A stretch of 64,000 bases of DNA from Sedimentitalea sp041224545 (GCF_041224545.1 NZ_JBGFGP010000150.1:124001-188000), one strand, 5' to 3'; positions 16,440-25,628 are shown, counted from the first letter of the stretch. Numbers and translations: made by a program. The notes: generated from the sequence alone by a model not told the origin.

Positions 16440-17309
16440 CTAGAACCACTGGCCGGGCTCCATCAGCCCCAGATCCAGCAGCTGACGCGAATGCCATTCA
16501 AACCGCGTTGATTTGCTCCATTTGAAGCTGTCGATGGCAAAGGCCGAGCCGGGGTTGCGCTTCAGCGCCTTGGCCGCGCGGAACGAACAGAGCGTCGCCG
16601 TCAGGTTGTGATGCCAGGGGCAGGAAACGGTGTTGTATTCGGCATCGTTGAACGTGTGATTGGATTGCAGTTCCAACCCTTTTTTCGTGCGAAACAGCGC
16701 AATCCGGTCGATTCTGCGGCTGTCCCAGTTCACATGTTCCTCGAAACGCCAGCGCAACCCGCCATAAAAATCCATCTGCCGGTCCAGCGTCCCGCCCGTC
16801 GCCGGGTCATATCGCGCCATGGCATAGTAGCCAAGCCGATCGAAGCTGACCTGTTCGAGTGATACCGCGTCCGGATTCTGGCTGAGATCCTCGGCGTAGA
16901 GATCGACCACATAGGTCAGCATGGCGTTCCGCCGCTCGTCGGCATGAAAGGCGAGGAGTTCGCCCACGCTGCGCGTTTCGCAGAACGGATAGAACAGATA
17001 TTCGGCGTTATAACAATAATAGAACCATGTGCCCGGTTCCGCGGCGGCGATCATCCTGTTGATGGCGTCAAACACGATGTCCGCCGCGCTGCAGTCAAGG
17101 CTGACCCGTCGCACCCGACCGTCAAGATCGGTTGGCAATTCGAAACTGTCCGGCATCAACGCGACGACCGAGCGAAAGCCCTGGTCAAGATGATGGTTGA
17201 GGGTGCTGACAAGTTCGGTATCGTCCTCGGCAAAGATCAGCGCGACCGGCCCGTTGCTCAGGACATCGCGATGGCCGGAGATGAACGCATCCAGAGAAGA
17301 GTATGACAT
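16440..17309 (-). CDS. Conserved protein of unknown function, possibly degenerate glycosyltransferase-like
   Basis: This 289-residue protein has no signal peptide or membrane segment. The start MSYSSLDAFISGHRD at 17309 is supported by GGGAAA upstream; a longer frame to 17387 is open but unsupported. It opens with an alpha/beta-like segment (VALIFAEDDTELVSTLNHHL). Next come an aromatic-rich block near 120-140 (WFYYCYNAEYLFYPFCETR) and an acidic DLYAEDL. The C-terminal third is basic and aromatic (FKWSKSTRFEWHSRQLL). The DLYAEDL region faintly recalls glycosyltransferase family 2-like proteins, but I could not confirm a nucleotide-sugar motif. It diverges from miaB. Function is unknown. Confidence 0.75.
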   Translation of the reverse strand: MSYSSLDAFISGHRDVLSNGPVALIFAEDDTELVSTLNHHLDQGFRSVVALMPDSFELPTDLDGRVRRVSLDCSAADIVFDAINRMIAAAEPGTWFYYCYNAEYLFYPFCETRSVGELLAFHADERRNAMLTYVVDLYAEDLSQNPDAVSLEQVSFDRLGYYAMARYDPATGGTLDRQMDFYGGLRWRFEEHVNWDSRRIDRIALFRTKKGLELQSNHTFNDAEYNTVSCPWHHNLTATLCSFRAAKALKRNPGSAFAIDSFKWSKSTRFEWHSRQLLDLGLMEPGQWF

Positions 17310-17431
17310 GTTCGCGTTTCCCGGTGGAGCGGCTGGAAGATTGCCGCAAAGTCGGTTAATTCCGGGTGCATTGCAAGGCGGCGGCAAACGGTCTAATGCA
17401 GGCCGCTGATCGAACCCGAAAGGCGATGCGC

Positions 17432-18751
17432 ATGACGGCCCCCAAGAAACTGTTCATCAAGACCTATGGCTGCCAGATGAATGTCTATGACAGCGAGCGC
17501 ATGGCCGAGGCCCTGGGCGGGCAGGGCTATGTCGAGACGAAATCGGCGGACGATGCGGACATGATCCTGCTCAACACCTGTCATATCCGCGAAAAGGCGG
17601 CGGAAAAGGTCTATTCGGAGCTGGGCCGGTTCAAGGGGCTGAAAGCGGCAAATCCTGATCTCAAGATCGGCGTGGCGGGCTGCGTTGCCCAGGCCGAAGG
17701 CGAAGAGATCATGCGCCGCCAACCGCTGGTCGATCTGGTGGTGGGGCCGCAGAGTTATCACCGTTTGCCCGAGATGGAGGCAAAGACCCGCGCGGGTGAA
17801 AAGGCGCTCGACACGGATTTCCCCGAAGAGGACAAGTTTGAGAAACTGAAGACGCGCCCCAAGGCCAGCCGCGGCCCCACCGCCTTTCTGACCGTGCAGG
17901 AGGGCTGCGACAAGTTCTGCGCTTTTTGCGTGGTGCCGTATACCCGTGGTGCCGAGGTCAGCCGGCCGGCGGATCGCATCCTGGCCGAGGCGCGCGATCT
18001 GGTGGAGCGCGGCGTGCGCGAAATCACCCTGCTGGGGCAGAACGTCAACGCCTATCACGGGGCGGGGGCCGACGGGGACATGACGCTGGCGCAGCTTATC
18101 TGGGCGCTGGACAAGATCGACGGGCTGGAGCGTATCCGCTTTACCACCAGCCATCCGAACGACATGGGCGACGATCTGATCGCGGCGCATGGCGCGTGTT
18201 CCAAGCTGATGCCCTACCTGCATCTGCCGGTGCAATCGGGTAGCGACAAGATACTCAAGCGCATGAATCGCAGTCACACGGCCGAGAGCTATCTGCGCCT
18301 GATCGAACGCATTCGCGCCGCGCGTCCCGATATTCTGATGTCGGGCGATTTCATCGTGGGCTTCCCCGAAGAGACCGAGGCGGACTTTCAGGCGACGATG
18401 GACCTGATTGAAGAGGTCAATTACGGCTATGCCTATTCGTTCAAATACTCGACACGTCCGGGCACACCGGCCGCCGAGCGTGCGCAGGTCGACGAAGATG
18501 TAAAGTCCGAACGCCTGCAACGGCTCCAGACGCTGATCACGCGCCAACAGCGCGCGGCGCAGGACAGCATGGTTGGCAAGGAGGTCAGCGTGCTCTTTGA
18601 GAAACCGGGCCGGCAAGAGGGGCAGATGGGTGGCAAGTCCGAGTATCTGCACGCGGTTCATGTCGAGGATGCCGGAATTAAGGTTGGCGATATTCGCAAG
18701 GTGCGGGTCATCGCGTCCGGCAGCAATTCGCTGAGCGGTGAACTGGTCTGA
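17432..18751 (+). CDS. miaB: tRNA-2-methylthio-N6-dimethylallyladenosine synthase
   Basis: This 439-residue radical-SAM methylthiotransferase modifies A37 of tRNAs reading UNN codons. The order is an N-terminal MTTase domain (FIKTYGCQMNVYDSERM; cysteines of the auxiliary cluster in LLNTCHIREKA and VGVAGCVAQAEG), the radical-SAM core with CxxxCxxC in GCDKFCAFCVVPYTRG near 158-165, and a C-terminal TRAM domain. The ATG at 17432 has AAAGG 8 nt upstream; the ATG at 17426 is too close to that site. The family-typical FKYSTRPGTPA occurs at about 335. phoH follows on the same strand after 143 nt. Confidence 0.97.
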   Translation: MTAPKKLFIKTYGCQMNVYDSERMAEALGGQGYVETKSADDADMILLNTCHIREKAAEKVYSELGRFKGLKAANPDLKIGVAGCVAQAEGEEIMRRQPLVDLVVGPQSYHRLPEMEAKTRAGEKALDTDFPEEDKFEKLKTRPKASRGPTAFLTVQEGCDKFCAFCVVPYTRGAEVSRPADRILAEARDLVERGVREITLLGQNVNAYHGAGADGDMTLAQLIWALDKIDGLERIRFTTSHPNDMGDDLIAAHGACSKLMPYLHLPVQSGSDKILKRMNRSHTAESYLRLIERIRAARPDILMSGDFIVGFPEETEADFQATMDLIEEVNYGYAYSFKYSTRPGTPAAERAQVDEDVKSERLQRLQTLITRQQRAAQDSMVGKEVSVLFEKPGRQEGQMGGKSEYLHAVHVEDAGIKVGDIRKVRVIASGSNSLSGELV

Positions 18752-18865
18752 TCGGCAGATGAGCGGCGCCTTCGTCCGCGTTTCTTCGCCCCGATGTTAC
18801 AATTACATGAAAATCGCCTGCTATCGCTTGCATGGGCGCACGGAACTTGGCACGTTCAGGGGAAA

Positions 18866-18880
18866 TTGCCAACGTGGCAA
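18866..18880 (+). promoter_or_regulatory. Hairpin TTGCCA-ACG-TGGCAA just before the phoH ribosome binding site
   Basis: This is a perfect 6-bp inverted repeat with a 3-nt loop, ending 2 nt before GAGGAG (18883-18888). It could be an operator or an mRNA hairpin affecting access to the start. The role is inferred only from position. Confidence 0.35.
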
Positions 18881-18894
18881 ACGAGGAGAACTGA

Positions 18895-19902
18895 TTGGTC
18901 ACGAGTGCCCTGACCCCGCCATCAACCGATGCGACACCTCCCGAGGTGGTGATCGAATTTCCGGACAATCGTCTCTTGATCGATCTCTGCGGAGAGCATG
19001 ACCGCAATCTTGTCGATATCGAGGCCAAGACCGGTGTGCAGATCGTGCGGAGAGGCAACCAGCTCCTGATCCTTGGCGACGCGGACAGCCAGCAGCAGGC
19101 TTCGGATGTCTTGAAATCTCTTTATGATCGGCTCGAAAACGGGCGCGATGTGGACACCGGCGATATCGACCGCGAACTGCGCATGGGCGGTTCCGATGAA
19201 GGAACCGGAGTCCGCGACGGTGACCAGCTCGAGATGTTCCGGGGCGGCAAGGTCGAAATCAAGACCCGCAAAAAACTGGTCGAACCGCGCACGGCGGCGC
19301 AGAAAGATTACGTGCTGTCGCTGTTCGAGAATGAGCTGGCGTTTGGAATCGGTCCGGCGGGCACCGGAAAAACCTATCTTGCGGTTGCGGTGGGTGTCTC
19401 GATGTTCATCGGTGGCCAGGTCGATCGGATCATCCTGTCCCGCCCGGCTGTCGAGGCGGGCGAGAAGCTGGGCTATCTGCCCGGTGACATGAAGGACAAG
19501 GTCGATCCCTACATGCAGCCGCTTTATGATGCGCTGAACGATTTTCTGCCGGGCAAGCAACTGGCCAAGCTGATCGAGGACAAGCGCATCGAGATCGCGC
19601 CGCTGGCCTTCATGCGGGGCCGCACGCTGTCCAACGCCTTCGTGGTGCTCGACGAGGCGCAGAACGCCACTGCGATGCAGATGAAGATGTTCCTGACCCG
19701 GCTTGGCGAGGGCAGCCGCATGGTCATCACCGGTGATCGCAGCCAGGTGGATTTGCCGCGCGGTGTGCCCTCGGGCCTCGCCGATGCGGAGCGGTTGCTC
19801 AAGTCAATCCCCAGGATCAGCTTCAATTATTTCACCTCCAAGGATGTCGTCCGTCATCCTCTGGTGGCCGCGATCATCGAAGCTTATGAGGCGGATACCT
19901 GA
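18895..19902 (+). CDS. PhoH family ATPase (PhoH-like, YbeZ type)
   Basis: This 335-residue P-loop NTPase combines an N-terminal KH-like segment (about 35-85, LVDIEAKTGVQIVRRGNQL) with the PhoH domain. Walker A is GPAGTGKT at about 153-160, and the Walker B region is VVLDEAQNAT near 250. The start is a TTG at 18895 with GAGGAG 6 nt upstream; no other start has such a site. In many proteobacteria the next gene is ybeY, the rRNA maturation nuclease. Here a branched-chain amino acid transporter follows, and I found no YbeY-like protein in the window. The role in ribosome or RNA metabolism comes from family knowledge. Confidence 0.93.
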   Translation: MVTSALTPPSTDATPPEVVIEFPDNRLLIDLCGEHDRNLVDIEAKTGVQIVRRGNQLLILGDADSQQQASDVLKSLYDRLENGRDVDTGDIDRELRMGGSDEGTGVRDGDQLEMFRGGKVEIKTRKKLVEPRTAAQKDYVLSLFENELAFGIGPAGTGKTYLAVAVGVSMFIGGQVDRIILSRPAVEAGEKLGYLPGDMKDKVDPYMQPLYDALNDFLPGKQLAKLIEDKRIEIAPLAFMRGRTLSNAFVVLDEAQNATAMQMKMFLTRLGEGSRMVITGDRSQVDLPRGVPSGLADAERLLKSIPRISFNYFTSKDVVRHPLVAAIIEAYEADT

Positions 19903-20110
19903 ACTCTTCCGCTGCAAAAGGCAGGCCCGGCATGTCTCGCGATGGGGTGGCGGTACAAGCGTGGCTGTGCGGGACATCCACGCCAATCCCTGATTCAACG
20001 ATCCTCTCCGGAGGACGCAACGAAGCCAGAGGGACCAGAGGGAATTGACGCTCCTGCCGGTTTGAAGGATGTGTTGTGCCACAAACAAGACAAACAGGGA
20101 GTGGAACGGG

Positions 20111-21241
20111 ATGAAGAAACTGTTGCTTGCGACCGCTGCGATTGCGCTTGGTGCAACGACGGCGATGGCCGAGGTGAAGGTCGGGATGATCACCACGCTG
20201 TCGGGCGGCGGGGCTGGGCTTGGCATTGATGTGCGCGACGGCTTCCTGCTGGCGCTCAAGCAATCCGGCCGTGACGATGTGGAACTCATCATCGAGGACG
20301 ACCAGCGCAAGCCCGACGTGGCGGTCCAGCTCTCGGACAAGATGATCCAGTCCGAGCGGGTGGACGTGATGACCGGCATCATCTGGTCCAACCTCGCGAT
20401 GGCGGTGGTGCCTTCGGCCACGGCGCAGGGTGTGTTCTATCTGTCGCCGAATGCGGGGCCATCCCAGTTGGCCGGCGCGGGATGCAGCCCGCTGTATTTC
20501 AACGTCGCCTGGCAGAACGACAACCTGCACGAGGCGGCAGGCGCCTACGCCAATGAGGCAGGTTACAAGAGCAGTTTCATCCTCGCGCCGAACTATCCTG
20601 CGGGCAAGGACGCCCTGACCGGATACAAGCGGACCTTCGGCGGCGACCTCGCGGGCGAATTGTACACTGAACTCGGGCAAACCGACTATGCAGCGGAAAT
20701 CGCGCAAATCCGTGCTTCAGGCGCGGACAGCGTGTTCTTTTTCCTCCCCGGCGGCATGGGAATATCGTTCCTCAAGCAATATGCGGATTCAGGGGTCGGT
20801 TTGCCGGTGGTCGGGCCGGCCTTCAGCTTTGATCAGGGCATCCTGCAAGCGGTGGGCGAAGCGGCGGTGGGCGTCGTGAATACCTCGCAATGGTCCAAGG
20901 ATATCGACAACCCGACAAACGCGGCCTTCGTCGAGAGCTTTGAAGCCGAGTACGGACGGTTGCCGTCGCTCTATGCCAGCCAGGGTTTCGACACTGCGAA
21001 CCTGCTGTTCTCTGCCCTCGACAAGGCCGCCCCCTCGGACAAGGCCGCGTTCCAGGCAGCGTTGGAGGCCGCCGATTTCGACAGCACGCGCGGCGCGTTC
21101 CGGTTCGGGCCGAACCATCACCCGATCCAGACCATCTATGCCCGTGAAGTGATCAAGGAAGGTGACGTCTATACCAACAAGATCATCGGCACCGCGCTCA
21201 AAGATCACGCCGACGCCTATGCATCCGAGTGCAAGATGTAA
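20111..21241 (+). CDS. Branched-chain-type amino acid ABC transporter substrate-binding protein
   Basis: This 376-residue periplasmic binding protein is of the Leu/Ile/Val-binding (Peripla_BP_6) family. A clean Sec signal peptide MKKLLLATAAIALGATTAMA ends at an AMA cleavage site, followed by EVKVGMITTLSGGGAGLGID, the typical family opening. Two Rossmann-like lobes follow. The ATG at 20111 is preceded by GGGAGTGG; a longer in-frame start at 20069 would lack a signal peptide. It opens a five-gene transporter operon. The ligand may be a branched-chain amino acid, an amide or an aromatic compound; sequence alone does not decide. Confidence 0.93.
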   Translation: MKKLLLATAAIALGATTAMAEVKVGMITTLSGGGAGLGIDVRDGFLLALKQSGRDDVELIIEDDQRKPDVAVQLSDKMIQSERVDVMTGIIWSNLAMAVVPSATAQGVFYLSPNAGPSQLAGAGCSPLYFNVAWQNDNLHEAAGAYANEAGYKSSFILAPNYPAGKDALTGYKRTFGGDLAGELYTELGQTDYAAEIAQIRASGADSVFFFLPGGMGISFLKQYADSGVGLPVVGPAFSFDQGILQAVGEAAVGVVNTSQWSKDIDNPTNAAFVESFEAEYGRLPSLYASQGFDTANLLFSALDKAAPSDKAAFQAALEAADFDSTRGAFRFGPNHHPIQTIYAREVIKEGDVYTNKIIGTALKDHADAYASECKM

Positions 21242-21253
21242 GCAAGGCCGTCG

Positions 21254-21274
21254 CCCGGACCGACATGGTCCGGG
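21254..21274 (+). promoter_or_regulatory. Intercistronic stem-loop between binding-protein and permease genes
   Basis: Perfect 8-bp arms CCCGGACC (21254-21261) and GGTCCGGG (21267-21274) enclose loop GACAT, 13 nt after the binding-protein stop. There is no T-tract. Such hairpins between a binding-protein gene and its permease often block 3' exonucleases and give higher binding-protein expression. That role is inferred here. Confidence 0.65.
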
Positions 21275-21295
21275 TCCATACCGGCGGAGGGCCGT

Positions 21296-22216
21296 GTGTC
21301 TCTGATCCTGATTATCGAGCAGGTCCTGAACGGCCTGCAATCCGGCGTCATGTTGTTCCTGATGGCGGCGGGGCTGACCCTGATCTTTGGTGTTATGGGA
21401 CTCATAAATCTCGCGCATGGCTCGCTTTACATGATCGGAGCCTTTGCTGCGGCAGCGGTGGCGGGATTTACCGGGTCTTTCGCTCTGGCGCTGATCGGGG
21501 CGCTGGCCGCTGCGGCGGCTGCGGGCGCGATCATCGAGATCACCGTGATACGGCGACTGTATGCGTCAGACCACCTTGATCAGGTGCTGGCGACATTCGC
21601 CCTGATCCTTATTATCTCCGAGGGTACGCGCTGGATCTTTGGCTCCTTTCCGCTGTTCCTGGAAATCCCGCCCTATCTCGCCGGGCCGGTGACGCTGCCG
21701 GGCGGCATCGCCTATCCAAAATACCGGCTGGCCCTGATCGTTGCAGGGCTGGCCGTGGGCGGGCTGTTGTGGTTCCTGATCGAACGCACGCGAATGGGTA
21801 TCCGTATCCGCGCGGGCGAAAATGATCGCGAGATGATCGCCGCTCTGGGGGTCGATATCTCGCGGCTCTACACGCTGGTCTTTGCGCTCGGCGCGGCCCT
21901 TGCCGGGCTGGCGGGGGCTCTGGTCGGCGCGATCCAGTCGGTGCAGGTGGGCATGGGCGAACCTGTGCTGATCCTTGCCTTTGTCGTCATCGTCATTGGT
22001 GGCATCGGCTCGCTCAAGGGGGCGTTTATGGGCGCGTTGCTTGTCGGTTTGACGGATACGCTCGGGGGCATTTTCCTGCCGGAACTCTTCAAGCTGTTCA
22101 CCGATCCGGCCACCGCGCAATCGGCCGGGGCGTCGCTGGCGTCGATGTCGATCTACATTCTGATGAGCCTCGTGCTGATCTGGCGGCCAACCGGCCTGTT
22201 CGGGGCGCCGGCATGA
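21296..22216 (+). CDS. Branched-chain amino acid ABC transporter permease, LivH type
   Basis: This 306-residue inner-membrane protein has about eight hydrophobic helices. It opens SLILIIEQVLNGLQSGVML, then GLINLAHGSLYMIGAF (the LivH hallmark) and an EAA-like loop in AGENDREMIAALGVDISRLY. It ends ILMSLVLIWRPTGLFG, as LivH proteins do. The start is the GTG at 21296, preceded by CGGAGG. The gene overlaps the next permease gene by 4 bp (ATGA). Confidence 0.93.
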   Translation: MSLILIIEQVLNGLQSGVMLFLMAAGLTLIFGVMGLINLAHGSLYMIGAFAAAAVAGFTGSFALALIGALAAAAAAGAIIEITVIRRLYASDHLDQVLATFALILIISEGTRWIFGSFPLFLEIPPYLAGPVTLPGGIAYPKYRLALIVAGLAVGGLLWFLIERTRMGIRIRAGENDREMIAALGVDISRLYTLVFALGAALAGLAGALVGAIQSVQVGMGEPVLILAFVVIVIGGIGSLKGAFMGALLVGLTDTLGGIFLPELFKLFTDPATAQSAGASLASMSIYILMSLVLIWRPTGLFGAPA

Positions 22217-23196
22217 TCAGGGAACGCCATCTCAACATCGGTTTGCTGGCGGGGCTGCTGGCGGTTGCGCTCTGGGCGATGCTGGCGGATCAGCCCTTTA
22301 CCATCACCCTTGCCACGCGCGCGGTGATCCTGGCGCTCGCGGCGGCGGGGTTGAACATCGCGCTTGGCATCGGCGGATTGGTCAGTCTTGGACATGCGGC
22401 GTTCTTTGGGCTTGGCGGTTATGTCATGGGTGTGCTGGCCTATCACGCCCAGACCTACACGCCGCTTGAACTGGGCCCGCTCAGTATTGCCGGCACGAAA
22501 TCCATGCCGGTGATCTGGCTGGCAGCCATCTGCGTCTCGGGGCTCGCCGCGCTGGTGATCGGCCTGCTCGGCCTGCGAACGAGCGGTGTCTATTTCATCA
22601 TGATCACACTCGCCTTCGGGCAGATGTTTTACTATTTCGCGATTTCCTGGAGCGCCTATGGCGGTGAGGACGGGCTATCGATCTATGTCCGCAACGGGTT
22701 TACGGGGCTGAACACGCTGGTCCCGATCCAGTTTTTCGGGATCTGTTATGTCATCCTGTGCCTTGTCCTCTACCTGCATGCCCGGCTTGCCCGGTCGCCC
22801 TTCGGCCTCGCGCTGAACGCGGCGCGGCAAACTCCGGTCCGGGTGCTGACCGTGGGTCTGGACCCGACGCGGCTCAAACTGGTCGCCTTCGTGCTGTCGG
22901 GGGCGATTACCGGTCTGGCGGGGGCGCTGTTCGCGGATTTGTACCGTTTTGTCAGTCCAACCATGTTCAGTTGGCAGATGTCGGGGGAATTGATCGTGCT
23001 GATCATCCTCGGCGGTGTCGCGCGGCTTTGCGGGCCGGTTGTCGGGGCCGTCGTGTTCGTCATGCTTGAGCACCTGCTTGGCGGGTTGACGGATTTCTGG
23101 CACGTCTGGCTTGGAGTCATCCTTTTGCTGATCGTGCTCTTTGCGCGCGGCGGGCTCATCGGCATGGTCTCCGGTCGGGCGGTGGCGCATGACTGA
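22213..23196 (+). CDS. Branched-chain amino acid ABC transporter permease, LivM type
   Basis: This 327-residue second permease subunit has about nine hydrophobic segments. Family features are AAAGLNIALGIGGLVSLGHAAFFG near 40, the central TSGVYFIMITLAFGQMFYY, and a long C-terminal GGVARLCGPVVGA helix. It pairs with the preceding LivH-type protein to form the membrane channel. It overlaps the next ATPase gene by 8 bp, indicating tight coupling. Confidence 0.93.
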   Translation: MIRERHLNIGLLAGLLAVALWAMLADQPFTITLATRAVILALAAAGLNIALGIGGLVSLGHAAFFGLGGYVMGVLAYHAQTYTPLELGPLSIAGTKSMPVIWLAAICVSGLAALVIGLLGLRTSGVYFIMITLAFGQMFYYFAISWSAYGGEDGLSIYVRNGFTGLNTLVPIQFFGICYVILCLVLYLHARLARSPFGLALNAARQTPVRVLTVGLDPTRLKLVAFVLSGAITGLAGALFADLYRFVSPTMFSWQMSGELIVLIILGGVARLCGPVVGAVVFVMLEHLLGGLTDFWHVWLGVILLLIVLFARGGLIGMVSGRAVAHD

Positions 23197-23938
23197 GCCG
23201 GTGCTGAAAACCATCGGCCTGACCCGGCGCTTTGGTGCGATGGTCGCGAGTGACGATGTTTCGCTCGACCTGCGCGCGGGCGAGATTCACGCGATCATCG
23301 GGCCGAACGGTGCAGGCAAGTCGACCCTGATCAACCAGATTTGTGGTGAACTGAAGCCCGATAGCGGTGCGGTTCATATCGCGGGTCAGGACGTGACCCG
23401 GCTCGATACTGCCGCGCGGGCGCGTCTGGGACTGGCGCGGACCTTCCAGATCAGCGCCCTGGTGATGGAAGACACGGTGCTTCAGAACGCTATGCTGGGT
23501 GCGCTTGGAGCCGGCGGGCGGCCCTGGCGGTTCTGGCGTCCGGCGCTGGCCGATCCGGATTTGCGGGAGCGTGCCGAGACCGCGCTGGATCGCGTCGGGT
23601 TGCTGCCGCAGCGCGGCACCCGCGTTTCAGACCTCAGCCACGGACAACGCCGGCAACTTGAAGTCGCCGTTGCGCTGACACTCGAACCAAGGGCCTTCGT
23701 CATGGATGAGCCCATGGCGGGCCTCGGCGCGGAGGGCTCGAAATCGCTGACCGGTTTTCTCGACGGCTTGCGTGAAGAAGCGCCGATCTTGCTGGTTGAG
23801 CATGATATGGATGCGGTGTTTGCATTGGCCGACCGGATCAGCGTGCTGGTCTATGGCCGGGTCATCGCCTCGGGACCTGTCGAGGACATCCGGGCCAATC
23901 CGGATGTGCGCCACGCCTATCTGGGGACCGGCTCATGA
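23189..23938 (+). CDS. Branched-chain amino acid ABC transporter ATP-binding protein, LivG type
   Basis: This 249-residue ABC ATPase has Walker A GPNGAGKST at about 38-46, the LivG-typical LARTFQISALVMEDTVLQN, signature LSHGQRRQLEVAVAL, and Walker B FVMDEPMAGLG. The ATG at 23189 overlaps the LivM stop; a longer in-frame start (23141) lies inside livM. It works with the following LivF-type ATPase to energise transport. Confidence 0.93.
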   Translation: MTEPVLKTIGLTRRFGAMVASDDVSLDLRAGEIHAIIGPNGAGKSTLINQICGELKPDSGAVHIAGQDVTRLDTAARARLGLARTFQISALVMEDTVLQNAMLGALGAGGRPWRFWRPALADPDLRERAETALDRVGLLPQRGTRVSDLSHGQRRQLEVAVALTLEPRAFVMDEPMAGLGAEGSKSLTGFLDGLREEAPILLVEHDMDAVFALADRISVLVYGRVIASGPVEDIRANPDVRHAYLGTGS

Positions 23939-24621
23939 GTCTTCTTGAGGTGTCCGGTCTGACTGCGTCCTATGGTGCGGCGCAAGCCCTGTTCGGAGTC
24001 GATCTGAGCGTCGGTCAGGGTGAAGTCGTTGCATTGATGGGGCGCAACGGCGTGGGCAAGACGACAACGGTGCGCGCGATTTGCCGGATGATGGCGTCAG
24101 GTGGCGAATTGCGGTTTGACGGCGTCGATCTGCACGGCTTGGCCAGCCACAAGGCCGCGCGGCTGGGGATCGGGCTGGTGCCCGAGGGGCGGCGCTGTTT
24201 TCGCGATCTGACGGTTGTTGAAAACCTGGTCGCTGCGGCGCGACCCGGGCCGTGGGATGTGGATCAGGTGTTTCAATTGTTCCCGAGACTGGGAGAGCGG
24301 CGACAGCAGCGTGCGGCGTCGTTGTCGGGTGGCGAGCAGCAGATGCTGGCGATCGGCCGCGCCCTGACGACCAATCCGCGCCTGCTGGTGCTCGACGAGG
24401 CGACAGAGGGTCTTGCGCCGCTCATCCGCGACCAGATCTGGCAGGCGATCCTGCGGCTCAAGACCGAACACGGGATGTCGATCCTGTTGATCGACAAACT
24501 GGTGCGCGAGATCGCAAACGTGTCAGACCGGGCGGTGATCCTCGAGCGCGGAAGGACGGTCTGGACCGGTAGCATCGCGATGCTGACTCCGGAGGTGACC
24601 GGCAGATTTGTCGGTGTCTGA
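23935..24621 (+). CDS. Branched-chain amino acid ABC transporter ATP-binding protein, LivF type
   Basis: This 228-residue ABC ATPase has Walker A GRNGVGKTT at about 36-44, the LivF-specific LGIGLVPEGRRCFRDLTVVENL, signature LSGGEQQMLAIGRAL, and Walker B LLVLDEATEGLAP. It overlaps the LivG-type gene by 4 bp and is the last gene of the operon. The next gene starts 131 nt later with its own strong ribosome binding site. Confidence 0.93.
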   Translation: MSLLEVSGLTASYGAAQALFGVDLSVGQGEVVALMGRNGVGKTTTVRAICRMMASGGELRFDGVDLHGLASHKAARLGIGLVPEGRRCFRDLTVVENLVAAARPGPWDVDQVFQLFPRLGERRQQRAASLSGGEQQMLAIGRALTTNPRLLVLDEATEGLAPLIRDQIWQAILRLKTEHGMSILLIDKLVREIANVSDRAVILERGRTVWTGSIAMLTPEVTGRFVGV

Positions 24622-24752
24622 TCATCCCCGCGGCGGTGATGGCGTGCGCGCGGCATGATGCAGAGCCGCAGGCCGGACGTTTCGTGCCAGTTTCCGGCTT
24701 GCGGTCGGCGCGGCGGAGGGTCACACCTTCGGGTGAAAGCCAGGAGGATGCC

Positions 24753-25628
24753 ATGACCCAGATCATTTCCGCGCTCAGCGACGTTGCCGACCGATACGAA
24801 GCCCTGTTCGTAGACCTTTGGGGCTGTGTTCACGATGGGGTACGGGCCTATCCCGACGCCATTGCGGCCCTGCGCGCCTATCGCGAGACCGGGGGCACCG
24901 TCGTGCTCGTCACCAATTCGCCCAAACCGCGCGCGGGTGTCCAGGAGCAACTGGCAACATTCGGCGTACCCGATGACGCCTGGGACAGCATCGCGTCCTC
25001 TGGCGACAGCGCGCGAGCGGCGATGTATCGCGGCACCGTCGGAGAAAAGGTCTGGTTCATGGGCGAAGAAGAGCGCGACGCGGGCTTTTTCGCGCCGATC
25101 GGCGTGGTTCAGGACCCGGTTCGCATCACTCGCGTGCCGCTGGATGAGGCCGAGGGGATCGTGTGCTGCGGTCCTTTCGACCCGCTCGCCGACCCGGACG
25201 CGAACCGGCCCCAGTTTCTCTATGCCAAGCAGAAGGGTCTGAAACTGCTATGCGCGAATCCCGATATTGTCGTGGATCGGGGCGAGGTGCGCGAATGGTG
25301 TGCGGGCGCGCTGGCGCGGCTCTATACCGAGATGGGGGGCGAAAGCCTCTATTTCGGCAAACCACATCCCCCGATCTATGATCTGGCGCGCCGACGGTTG
25401 GCCGAGATCGACCGCCTGGTTCCGGATTCCTCGATCCTGGCCATCGGTGACGGCATCCAGACCGATATTCTGGGCGCATCCGGAGAAGATATTGACTCGC
25501 TCTTCATCACCGGAGGGCTGGCGGCACGAGAAACCAGAACCAGTGACCAGCCGGACGCGACCGCTTTGGAGAAATATCTGAGCGATCAGCAGATGTCGCC
25601 GAGCTATGCGATCGGGTTTCTGCGATAG
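24753..25628 (+). CDS. HAD-superfamily IIA hydrolase (TIGR01459-type)
   Basis: This 291-residue cytosolic phosphatase-like protein is related to NagD and phosphoglycolate phosphatases. Motif I is FVDLWGCVHDG (about 20-30). Here the usual DxDG of subfamily IIA is DLWG, as seen in this uncharacterised branch. VVLVTNSPKPR gives motif II. YFGKPHPPIYDLARR and ILAIGDGIQTDILGA (about 230) supply the motif III lysine and acidic residues. The ATG at 24753 is preceded by AGGAGG; upstream in-frame ATGs have no such site. The substrate is unknown. Confidence 0.87.
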   Translation: MTQIISALSDVADRYEALFVDLWGCVHDGVRAYPDAIAALRAYRETGGTVVLVTNSPKPRAGVQEQLATFGVPDDAWDSIASSGDSARAAMYRGTVGEKVWFMGEEERDAGFFAPIGVVQDPVRITRVPLDEAEGIVCCGPFDPLADPDANRPQFLYAKQKGLKLLCANPDIVVDRGEVREWCAGALARLYTEMGGESLYFGKPHPPIYDLARRRLAEIDRLVPDSSILAIGDGIQTDILGASGEDIDSLFITGGLAARETRTSDQPDATALEKYLSDQQMSPSYAIGFLR

